Source: JAJPHT01 sp035526585
GTDB taxonomy: Archaea; Thermoplasmatota; SW-10-69-26; JACQPN01; JAJPHT01
DNA length: 38,063 nucleotides
NCBI GenBank assembly: GCA_035526585.1
Contig: DATLCC010000031.1
Location: 1 to 38,063, forward strand
Reading direction: 5' to 3'
The notes below the pieces were generated by a model. It had not been told where the DNA came from. It made no database searches and was given only the letters and a program-made list of their open reading frames with translations. Below, one piece after another: positions 15,120 through 21,513 of the stretch (position 1 is its first letter; each line of letters opens with the position of its first letter). The translations under genes were made by a program, and so were the position numbers.

Positions 15120-15770
15120 GTGCGACGAGGACTGGAGCGCTACGCGCCCGAGGAGGGGTTCGATCCCGGCCCGCACGCGCGCGACAAGATCGCCCAGCTC
15201 GTCGTCCGCAAGGCAGGCGTCTTTCCTGGCGACTGGGTGCTCGACGTGCAGACCGGCACGGGGCTTCTTGGCGTGAACCTCGCGCGGGCCCTCAAGCGCG
15301 TAAGGGTCGTCGCCACCGACGACGACCGCGAGGCGCTGGAGCGCGCGCGGGAGAACGCGCAGGCCGAGGGCTGCATGGACAGGCTGCGGCTCGTGCAGTG
15401 CCTGCCGGACGCGCTGCCGTTCAAGGACGAGTTCTCCTACTACAGCACGGTGGGCTTCGCGCTCGCCGCCGAAGAGGAGCCGCTCGACGTGCTCGACGAG
15501 CTCCACCGCACCACCGGCTTCTACGGCAAGGTCTACGCGGCGGCGTTGGATCTGCGCAAGTCGCGCGCGAAGAAGCAGCGCGGAGTGAAGGCGTGGGTGT
15601 TCGACGACGAGACGCTCGCCGAGCTTCGCGCGATCGGCTTCGGGAAGGTGCAGATGCAGCAGGTCGCGGTGCTGCAGGACGGAGGAAGGCTCATGCTCGT
15701 GACCACGAAGCGGTTCGACCCCGAGGAAGAGGACGACGAGGAAGACGAGGAAGAGGAGGACATCGAATGA
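15120..15770 (+). CDS. Class I SAM-dependent methyltransferase with acidic tail
   Basis: About 216 residues. Motif I is WVLDVQTGTGLLGVNLARAL, followed by VVATDDDREALERARENAQAEG (the acidic residue after strand 2 that holds the SAM ribose) and RLVQCLPDALPFKDEFSYYSTVGFAL. The C-terminus ends in a run of about 15 Asp/Glu residues before the stop. The substrate cannot be told. The reading frame is open far upstream through the repeat element, so I chose GTG at 15120 (MRRGLERYAPEEGFDPG); no ATG is available before the core. It overlaps the aminotransferase by ATGA, so the two are coupled. Confidence 0.8.
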   Translation: MRRGLERYAPEEGFDPGPHARDKIAQLVVRKAGVFPGDWVLDVQTGTGLLGVNLARALKRVRVVATDDDREALERARENAQAEGCMDRLRLVQCLPDALPFKDEFSYYSTVGFALAAEEEPLDVLDELHRTTGFYGKVYAAALDLRKSRAKKQRGVKAWVFDDETLAELRAIGFGKVQMQQVAVLQDGGRLMLVTTKRFDPEEEDDEEDEEEEDIE

Positions 15771-16855
15771 CCGACTGGACCTCCGAGTTCCCTGGGCTCA
15801 GCCACGGGACCTACCTCAACAGCTGCGCGCACGGCCTCCTCGCGCGCCGCGTGCGCGCCGCCCTCGACGCGCACCTCGACGTTTGGCAGGACGCGCCCGA
15901 CTGGGACGTCTTCGCCCACACGATCGAGCGCGCGCGGCGCTCCTTCGCGCGGCTCATCGGCGCGCGCCCCGAGGAGATCGCGCTGCAGGCGAACGCGTCC
16001 ACGGGCTTCTCGTCAGTGATGTCGGCCTTCCGCCACGGGCGCATCGCGACGCTCGACATCGATTTCCCCACCGCCGGCTCCGTCGCGCAGCGCCAGGCGG
16101 CGCGCGGGATGCAGCATGAGCAACTGCGACTCGGCCCGATGCCGAAGGCCGCCCATTGGGCGCCGCATGTGAAGGGTGCGGCCCTCGCGAGCATCCCGGC
16201 CGTCGCAAGCTTCACGGGCTACAGGCTCGACGTCGCGGAGTTCGCCCGCGAGGCGCATGCGCGCGACGTGCCGCTCATGGTCGACGCGTTCCAGGCCGCG
16301 GGCACGTACCCGATCGACGTGAAGCGCTCGGACGTGGACTTCCTCGTGACGGGCGTCTACAAGTGGCTCCTCGCGCCCGTGGGGCTCGCGTTCCTCTACG
16401 TCCGCCCCGACCACCACGCGCTCGTCCCGACGGTGGGCGGCTGGTACGGGCTGCAGGAGCCCTACTCGTTCGATCCGCTCGGGGAGATCGCGCGCGATGC
16501 GCGACGCTTCGAGTACGGCGGGCCCAGCATCATCGGCTGCGCCGCCGCAGCTGCGAGCCTCGATCTGATCCACGAGGTCGGGCTCGCTTCCATCGAGCGC
16601 ACGAACGGCGCGCTCGTGGAGCGCATCATGGAGAAGGCGCGCGAGCGCAAGTTCGAGATCTTGACGCCCGCGGATCCGCGGGAGCGCGCCAGTATCGTCA
16701 CATTCCGAGTGCCCGACCTCGAGCGCGCGCTCGCGGCGTGCGCGCGCGGTAATGTCGTCGTGAACCCGCGCCTCGGAGGCATCCGCGTCTCGCCGCACTT
16801 CTACAACCGCGCGGCGGACGTGGATCGCCTGTTCGACGTGCTGGACGCGGCATGA
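15767..16855 (+). CDS. Class V aminotransferase / cysteine desulfurase-like PLP enzyme
   Basis: 362 residues with the fold-type I PLP pattern. Visible: the N-terminal GTYLNSCAHGLL, the substrate/PLP region LQANASTGFSSVMSAF, Asp173 in LMVDAFQAAGTYPIDV, and the Schiff-base Lys199 in LVTGVYKWLLAPVGLAFLYV. The C-terminal small domain ends RVSPHFYNRAADVDRLFDVL, typical of SufS/kynureninase relatives. No cysteine loop like that of NifS/SufS is evident, so desulfurase activity is not assured. The ATG sits in the stop codon of the methyltransferase. It abuts the convergent XRE-CBS gene with no gap. Confidence 0.88.
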   Translation: MTDWTSEFPGLSHGTYLNSCAHGLLARRVRAALDAHLDVWQDAPDWDVFAHTIERARRSFARLIGARPEEIALQANASTGFSSVMSAFRHGRIATLDIDFPTAGSVAQRQAARGMQHEQLRLGPMPKAAHWAPHVKGAALASIPAVASFTGYRLDVAEFAREAHARDVPLMVDAFQAAGTYPIDVKRSDVDFLVTGVYKWLLAPVGLAFLYVRPDHHALVPTVGGWYGLQEPYSFDPLGEIARDARRFEYGGPSIIGCAAAAASLDLIHEVGLASIERTNGALVERIMEKARERKFEILTPADPRERASIVTFRVPDLERALAACARGNVVVNPRLGGIRVSPHFYNRAADVDRLFDVLDAA

Positions 16856-17461
16856 TCAGCGGCCCGCGCCGGTGACGAGGGGGAAGAGGTCCGCGCGGAA
16901 CGCGAAGCCCGCAGGGAGACCATCCTTGTCCTCGACGAGCACGAGCGCGTTCGCGCCGAGCTTCGCGGCGATCGCGCTGATGTCGTCCTCCTGCGTCACG
17001 CGCACCAGGGGCTCCAGCGCGAGCGTGCCGATCGGTGCGAGGAGCGCGCGCTCGACCTCGCCCAGCGACAGCGCGCTCGCGACCATCGCGTCCGTGAGCA
17101 CGCCCACGTAGTCGTCGCCGCGTGCGTTGAGGACCGGGAGCGCGGGGTGGCCGTGCGTGCCCATGACCTCGATCGCGCGCTCGACCGGGTCCATCGGCCG
17201 CAGCTCGCGCAGCGCGACGCGACCCGCGATCCGCTCGACGAGGAGCGCGACGGGATCCGCGGCGGTGGTGCGCGCGCGGAGCACGTGCACGTAGCGGCGG
17301 ATCTTCTCGTAGCTCATCTCGCCCTTGCCCTGCTCGAAGCGCGAGAGCTGGCCCGCGTCGACGCCGATGGCCTTCGCCATGGCCTTCTGGCTCATGAGCG
17401 CCTCCCGTAGGCGCGCGAGGGCGGGGGGAGACGGGAACTCGGCGGGGCCGTCCGAGGGCAT
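16856..17461 (-). CDS. XRE-family HTH regulator with CBS domain pair
   Basis: 201 residues. Residues about 15-62 are a lambda-repressor-type HTH (LARLREALMSQKAMAKAIGVDAGQLSRFEQGKGEMSYEKIRRYVHVL). Residues about 72-198 hold two CBS motifs (RPMDPVERAIEVMGTHGHPALPVLNARGDDYVGVLTDAMV, and VTQEDDISAIAAKLGANALVLVEDKDGLPAGFAFRADL). CBS pairs bind adenosyl ligands (AMP, ATP, SAM), so the protein is probably a ligand-gated repressor or activator. HTH-CBS proteins are common in archaea. A 17-bp palindrome touches its own start codon, suggesting autoregulation. It is divergent from the small wHTH gene, which may be a co-regulated target. Confidence 0.9.
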   Translation of the reverse strand: MPSDGPAEFPSPPALARLREALMSQKAMAKAIGVDAGQLSRFEQGKGEMSYEKIRRYVHVLRARTTAADPVALLVERIAGRVALRELRPMDPVERAIEVMGTHGHPALPVLNARGDDYVGVLTDAMVASALSLGEVERALLAPIGTLALEPLVRVTQEDDISAIAAKLGANALVLVEDKDGLPAGFAFRADLFPLVTGAGR

Positions 17462-17478
17462 ATTGACGAATAGTCAAT
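17462..17478. promoter_or_regulatory. Palindromic operator ATTGAC-n5-GTCAAT at the XRE-CBS start
   Basis: ATTGACGAATAGTCAAT has 6-bp perfect arms around a 5-base spacer. It ends directly at the ATG of the XRE-CBS gene, where a leaderless transcript would start. An AT-rich stretch at 17484-17498 (GAAGAAATTGTTCATG) could serve as TATA region for both divergent genes. Confidence 0.65.
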
Positions 17479-17523
17479 CGGGTTGAAGAAATTGTTCATG
17501 TCCTGGAGCCCCATCTACGACGC

Positions 17524-17763
17524 ATGACGCTCCCGCGCTCTGCCATCACCGTCCTCGGCCTCCTCGCCACCCGCGGACCCCTCACCCACAAGGACATCGT
17601 CACCGCGGCGCCCATCCCGCCGCGCACCGTCCGCTTCGCGCTCACGCGCCTCCTCGCCGAAGGCCGGGTCCTGGAACGCCCGAGCTTGCGCGACAGCCGC
17701 CAATCGTACTACCTGCTCCCCACGGGAGACGTCGCGACGGAGGCGAGCCTGGCCTTCGCGTAA
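17524..17763 (+). CDS. Small winged-helix (MarR-like) DNA-binding protein
   Basis: 79 residues forming one winged helix: ITVLGLLATRGPLTHKDIVTAAPIPPRTVRFALTRLLAEGRVLERPSLRDSRQSYYLLP. There is an H1-H2-H3 pattern, then a beta wing with basic residues. Such mini-wHTH proteins are frequent in archaea and act as transcription regulators or chromatin-associated factors. It is divergent from the XRE-CBS regulator with 62 bases between the starts, so the palindromic operator may also control it. No ligand domain is present. Confidence 0.75.
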   Translation: MTLPRSAITVLGLLATRGPLTHKDIVTAAPIPPRTVRFALTRLLAEGRVLERPSLRDSRQSYYLLPTGDVATEASLAFA

Positions 17764-17947
17764 GCCTCCCCGGTCGTGCCTGCCGGGAACAGATCCTCCC
17801 TTCTTGCTGGGGCGGCTCCTCCGTGCTGCCTCGGTTTTTGTCCAACCCTTTCCCCCCGGCGAACGCTATCTGCCCTCGTCCTTTTGCAGCAAGAGATCGC
17901 TTTCGGGATGGGGATAGGGGCGGGGGTGGGCGGAGGAGCTTGCGAGC

Positions 17948-17957
17948 CTTTTTGACG
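17948..17957 (+). promoter_or_regulatory. TATA-like box for tyrS
   Basis: CTTTTTGACG is centred about 28 bases before the tyrS ATG, the spacing expected for a leaderless archaeal transcript. The stretch just upstream (17906-17935) is a G-run built from GGGGATAG-like words, one arm of the kind seen in the hairpin at 9178 but without a matching arm. Confidence 0.45.
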
Positions 17958-17979
17958 CGACCCCTGGCTCGGGGCGGCC

Positions 17980-19089
17980 ATGAAGCTCGAGGAGCGCCTG
18001 GCGCTCGTCCGGGAAGTCGGCGAAGAGATCGTCACCGAGGACGAGCTGCGCGCCCTTCTCGAAGCGAAGCCCCATCCGGTGTGCTACGACGGCTTCGAGC
18101 CCAGCGGCCGGATCCACATCGCGCAAGGGATCCTGCGCGCGATCAACGTCAACAAGATGACGAAGGCCGGCTGCACGTTCAAGATGTTCGTCGCCGACTG
18201 GCACGCGTGGGCCAACAACAAGATGGGCGGCGACCTCGAGAAGATCCAGACCGTCGGCCATTACTTCGTCGAGGTCTGGCGCGCCGCGGGCATGGACCTC
18301 GACCACGTGGAGTTCGTGTGGGCGAGCGAGTTCGTGACGGACGAGGCGTACTGGAAGAAGGTCATGAATGTCGCGCGCGACTCGTCCCTCGACCGCGTGC
18401 TGAGGACCACCCAGATCATGGGCCGCTCCGACAAGGACAAGCTCTCCGCGAGCCAGATCCTGTATCCCTGCATGCAGGCCGCGGACATCTTCCACCTGAA
18501 GGCCGATATCACGCAGCTCGGCATGGACCAGCGCAAGGTGAACATGCTCGCGCGCGAGGTCGGGCCGAAGCTGGGCTTCTGGAAGCCGGTCGTCGTGTCG
18601 CACCACATGCTCATGGGGCTGCAGGCGCCGCCGACGGGCGAGATGGACGCGACGGAGCGCGCGACGGCGATGAAGATGTCGAAGTCGAACCCCGACAGCG
18701 CTATTTTCATGACGGACGCACCGGCGGACGTGGAGCGCAAGATCAAGAAGGCGTTCTGCCCCGAGAAGCAGGTCGAGGACAACCCGATCCTCGAGTACTT
18801 CCGCTACATCGTCTTCCAGCGCCACTGGACCAGCCCGAAAACGGGAAAGGTCGGCGAGAGCCCTATCACGATCGAGCGCCCCGAGAAGTTCGGGGGCAAC
18901 TCGACGTACGCGACGTATGCCGAGTTCGCTGCCGCATTCGCGGAAGGGAAGGTGCACCCGATGGACGCCAAGAAGGCGTGCGCGAAGTACGTCAACGAGA
19001 TCCTAGCGCCCGTGCGCGAGCACTTTGAGCGCGACGAGATGGCAAGGAAGCTCAAGGAACAGGTCGATTCCTGGCAAGTCACGCGCTGA
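17980..19089 (+). CDS. tyrS: Tyrosyl-tRNA synthetase, archaeal/eukaryotic type
   Basis: 369 residues. Charges tRNA-Tyr with tyrosine. Visible: Tyr36 in PVCYDGFEPSGRIHIAQG, the HIGH-equivalent HIAQG (46-50), the MDQRKVNMLAREVG block of TyrRS, HHMLMGLQ, and KMSKS at 232-236 followed by NPDSAIFMTDAPADVERKIKKAFCPEKQ. The MDQRK and FEPSG motifs separate it from archaeal TrpRS. It is slightly longer than many archaeal TyrRS proteins. The last eight residues VDSWQVTR with the stop lie inside a repeat, so the same peptide and stop recur twice downstream (see the repeat entry). The start is ATG 28 bases after a TATA-like box. Confidence 0.95.
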   Translation: MKLEERLALVREVGEEIVTEDELRALLEAKPHPVCYDGFEPSGRIHIAQGILRAINVNKMTKAGCTFKMFVADWHAWANNKMGGDLEKIQTVGHYFVEVWRAAGMDLDHVEFVWASEFVTDEAYWKKVMNVARDSSLDRVLRTTQIMGRSDKDKLSASQILYPCMQAADIFHLKADITQLGMDQRKVNMLAREVGPKLGFWKPVVVSHHMLMGLQAPPTGEMDATERATAMKMSKSNPDSAIFMTDAPADVERKIKKAFCPEKQVEDNPILEYFRYIVFQRHWTSPKTGKVGESPITIERPEKFGGNSTYATYAEFAAAFAEGKVHPMDAKKACAKYVNEILAPVREHFERDEMARKLKEQVDSWQVTR

Positions 19090-19460
19090 TGCGAAACGTT
19101 CATTGGAGCGCCACTTTCCGCGCGCGCTTTTTCGACGCGAGCGCAGCGAGCGCCCGAAGGGCGAGGGCCGGAGGACGCGGCCGCCGCAGCGGACGCGTCC
19201 GGAGTGCCCGAGTCGAAAAAGGGTGCGAGTGGGTCGACTCCTGGCAAGTGACGCGATAGGTTCGACACGTTCATTGGATCGCACTTTCCGGGCGCGCTTT
19301 TTCGACGCGAGCGGAGCGAGCGCCCGAAGGGCGAGGGCCGGAGGACGCGTCCGCCGCAGCGGACGCGTCTGCCCGAGTCGAAAAAGGGTGCGAGTAAGTG
19401 GACTCGTGGCAAGTGACACGTTGACCGCGGCGACACGTTCCATGTAGCTCATTTTCCCCG
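19062..19460 (+). repeat. Tandem 165-170 bp repeat that re-encodes the tyrS C-terminus
   Basis: Three units start at about 19062, 19232 and 19397 (the third partial). Each begins with codons for VDSWQVTR and a stop, then a conserved ACGTTC(C)AT...TTTCC stretch. In units 1 and 2 this is followed by CTTTTTCGAC, a GC-rich core (GCGCCCGAAGGGCGAGGGCC) and GTCGAAAAAG, the two 10-mers being inverted copies. Unit 2 also contains a perfect palindrome, GACGCGTCCGC and GCGGACGCGTC around CGCA (19344-19369). Only unit 1 is part of tyrS. All sense-codon differences among the three 8-codon tails are synonymous. No other gene is seen in 19090-19565. Confidence 0.85.
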
Positions 19461-19565
19461 CGCGGACCCGCGAAACCCTCTGCGTTCGCGGGTTCGCGGT
19501 GTTCGGGCTGAGGCGCACCAGACGACCGGCACGCTCAAACCCAATGGGTCGGGAGGAAGACCCAG

Positions 19566-20009
19566 ATGCTGGACCATATCCGGGAGGACCTCGAGCGTCA
19601 GGTCGCTCGCCTGCTCGAAGAGGCGGAGAAGCCGATGCGCGTGGAGGAGATCCTCCCTCACCTGGACGCCGTCATGCCGGACCCGAACGACGTCGCGGAC
19701 GTGCTCCAGGACCTCACGGCGAAGAAGGCGGTCGAGCGTGAAGGCAGCTTCTACCACCGGTCTACGCCTGTGCCGATCGAGCATCTGTTCCCGCTCACGG
19801 CTCACCGCGAGGCCGCCCACGTCATCGTGGAGATCATCCGCGACCTCGACGCGAGGAACGGCGATGGCGCGCGCTTCCCCGTCGTCATGAAGATCGCCGA
19901 GAAGCGCGGCATCCCCGCAGACCGAGTGCTCGACGTCGTCGCCGTCTTGCGCAACGCCGGCGAGGCGTATTCCGTCGGCGGGGACCGCATCCGGCTCGCG
20001 AAACCGTGA
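19566..20009 (+). CDS. Double winged-helix protein with MCM C-terminal-like domain
   Basis: 147 residues. The N-terminal part (MLDHIREDLERQVARLLEEAEKPMRVEEILPHLDAVMPDPNDVADVLQDLTAKKAVEREGSFYHRS) looks like one winged helix. The C-terminal part (AAHVIVEIIRDLDARN..FPVVMKIAEKRGIPADRVLDVVAVLRNAGEAYSVGGDRIRLAKP) closely resembles the winged helix at the C-terminus of archaeal MCM helicases (IIxELE..EEAEKRGIxxEKVEEVLxxLKxxGEIYxPxxGxYRL). No ATPase domain is present. It might bind DNA, MCM or Cdc6; function is unknown. GGGAGG lies about 10 bases before the ATG, so this message probably has a leader. Confidence 0.6.
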   Translation: MLDHIREDLERQVARLLEEAEKPMRVEEILPHLDAVMPDPNDVADVLQDLTAKKAVEREGSFYHRSTPVPIEHLFPLTAHREAAHVIVEIIRDLDARNGDGARFPVVMKIAEKRGIPADRVLDVVAVLRNAGEAYSVGGDRIRLAKP

Positions 20010-20071
20010 CGCGTGGCGCCTTGTCGGTGCGTACGCACAACGTTGATACACGGTTCGAACTACTTCTTGGC

Positions 20072-20497
20072 ATGCGTTCCTGCCTCGTCGTCGATGATAG
20101 CGCCACCGTGCGCCGCACCATCGCCGCCGCGATCCGCGCCGCCCGGAAAGGCGTGCAAGAGGTGCACGAGGCCGAGGATCCCGCAGCGGCGCTCGCGCTC
20201 TTCGAGTCGCAGAAGCCCGACGTCGTCTTCCTCGACATGATGCTCGCGGGCGACGACCCGCACGCGCCGGACGATCAGCCCGCGCGTGGCCTCGGCGTGC
20301 TGCGCTCGATGCTCGCGCTGCGCCCCGATCTTCCGGTCGTCGTCGTCACGGGCCTCGCGAACTCGCAGCCCGACGTGGTGGACGCGATCAGCCTCGGCGC
20401 GGTGGCGGCGCTGCGCAAACCCGTGAAGCCCGAGGAGGTGAAGTACGTGCTCGACGCGATCGAGCCGGACGCTTCGCGCATGGACTACTTCGCGTGA
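20072..20497 (+). CDS. Stand-alone response-regulator receiver with acidic insertion
   Basis: 141 residues, a single CheY-like receiver. Visible: Asp8-Asp9 in CLVVDDSATVRR, the phosphoacceptor Asp55 in VVFLDMML, Thr in VVVVTGL, and Lys in AALRKPVKPEEV. Directly after the phosphorylation site there is an insertion of about 15 residues (AGDDPHAPDDQPARG) not present in the paralogue at 6106, so the two receivers may see different partners. No output domain and no kinase nearby. The frame is open upstream to 20006, but the ATG at 20072 gives the normal N-terminus. Confidence 0.9.
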   Translation: MRSCLVVDDSATVRRTIAAAIRAARKGVQEVHEAEDPAAALALFESQKPDVVFLDMMLAGDDPHAPDDQPARGLGVLRSMLALRPDLPVVVVTGLANSQPDVVDAISLGAVAALRKPVKPEEVKYVLDAIEPDASRMDYFA

Positions 20498-20560
20498 GTC
20501 TCCGGATCGGAAGCGACGCCATGCGCGAAGCAGCTCATCCTGAAGCGCGCCGCGCGAGCG

Positions 20561-20908
20561 TCAGCGCCACTTGGAGTAGCGGTCGATGAGCGTGTTGATG
20601 GCGTCGCGCTCCTGCTTGGTGATGACGTTCTCCGCGAGCTTCGCCGTGACCCAGTCCTTGGCTTCCAGCGTGGATTGGCGCGAGCCTTTCGAGAAGATGG
20701 TGGCGGCGAACGCAGCGACCTGCTCGGGCGGGAGCGAGCTGTGGGCGAGCACGTCCTTCAGGTCGTACCTGAAGTGGCCCTCGCGACGCAGGTCGAGCAT
20801 GCGCTTGCGCTCGGTGCCCTGCTGGGGCGCGCGGTCGTAGCCGCCTCCGCCCGCCCCGCGGTGGCCGAAATTCGCCATCTGGTCCCCGAGTGTGGTGCCG
20901 GAGTTCAT
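20561..20908 (-). CDS. Hypothetical protein
   Basis: 115 residues, not recognised. The first 35 residues are Gly-rich and look disordered (MNSGTTLGDQMANFGHRGAGGGGYDRAPQQG). The rest is a soluble, probably helical domain: ERKRMLDLRREGHFRYDLKDVLAHSSLPPEQVAAFAATIFSKGSRQSTLEAKDWVTAKLAENVITKQERDAINTLIDRYSKWR. A basic RKRMLDLRREGHF patch could contact nucleic acid. It is divergent from the DUF99 gene with only 35 bases between starts. The coding case rests on the clean frame and protein-like composition. Confidence 0.6.
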   Translation of the reverse strand: MNSGTTLGDQMANFGHRGAGGGGYDRAPQQGTERKRMLDLRREGHFRYDLKDVLAHSSLPPEQVAAFAATIFSKGSRQSTLEAKDWVTAKLAENVITKQERDAINTLIDRYSKWR

Positions 20909-20943
20909 AAGAGTTTGGGACTTGTGCCGGCCTGCGCGCGGGG

Positions 20944-21492
20944 ATGCGCATGAAGCCCGAGATCCGCACGATCGGTTTCGATGATAGCCCGCACACGCGC
21001 GCGGACGGCCGCGTGCCCGTCGTCGGCGTGCACATGCGCGGCGCCCAGCGCGTAGAAGCCATCCTCTCCACGGATGTGCTGCGCGATGGCGACGATGCCA
21101 CGAACCGCGTGGCGCGCTGCGTCGCCGAGTCGGGGCTGCGCGGGCTCAGGGCCATCCTGCTCGATGGCGCGAGCTTCGCGGGCTTCAACGTCGTCGACCT
21201 CGACGGTCTCTTCGCCGAGACCGGCATCCCGTGCCTGGCGTTCACGAAGGGGATCCCCGACGTCGACGCGATGCGCGCGGCGCTGCGGAACGTGCCGAAC
21301 TCCGAAGGAAAATGGGCGCTCCTCGAGCGGCGCCGGCGCTTCGTCATTCCCACCGCAACGACTCCCCTCACGGTGAGTTTCGCGGGCATGGCTGACCAGG
21401 AGGCGGCGGAGATCCTCGCGCTCACCACCGCGCGCGGGCACACGCCGGAGCCGCTGCGGCTCGCGCACATGATCGCGGTGCACGTGCGGTGA
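20944..21492 (+). CDS. DUF99 (UPF0215) endonuclease V-like protein
   Basis: 182 residues of the archaeal DUF99 family, structurally related to endonuclease V, with an unsettled cellular role. Visible: KPEIRTIGFDDSPH (a catalytic-type acidic pair in the first strand), VPVVGVHMRGAQRVEAILSTDVLRDGDDAT, LRGLRAILLDGASFAGFNVVDLDGLFAETGIPCLAF, which are the family's hallmarks. The C-terminal region ends LALTTARGHTPEPLRLAHMIA. Two in-frame ATGs, at 20944 and 20950, are both possible; the second gives MKPEIR, the commoner family N-terminus. Confidence 0.9.
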   Translation: MRMKPEIRTIGFDDSPHTRADGRVPVVGVHMRGAQRVEAILSTDVLRDGDDATNRVARCVAESGLRGLRAILLDGASFAGFNVVDLDGLFAETGIPCLAFTKGIPDVDAMRAALRNVPNSEGKWALLERRRRFVIPTATTPLTVSFAGMADQEAAEILALTTARGHTPEPLRLAHMIAVHVR

Positions 21493-21513
21493 TCGGGGGG
21501 CAGCGTTCCTCCG

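Noticed and set aside
15150..15180. tRNA T-arm-like GGGTTCGATCCCGG
   Set aside because: It is inside the methyltransferase coding region; the flanks do not form an acceptor or anticodon stem and no CCA end is near.
19025..19447. Plus- and minus-strand open frames across the tyrS downstream repeat
   Set aside because: They arise from the GC-rich repeat itself, change frame between units because one period is 170 bases, and show Arg/Pro-rich low complexity. The only protein-like conservation is the VDSWQVTR tail.
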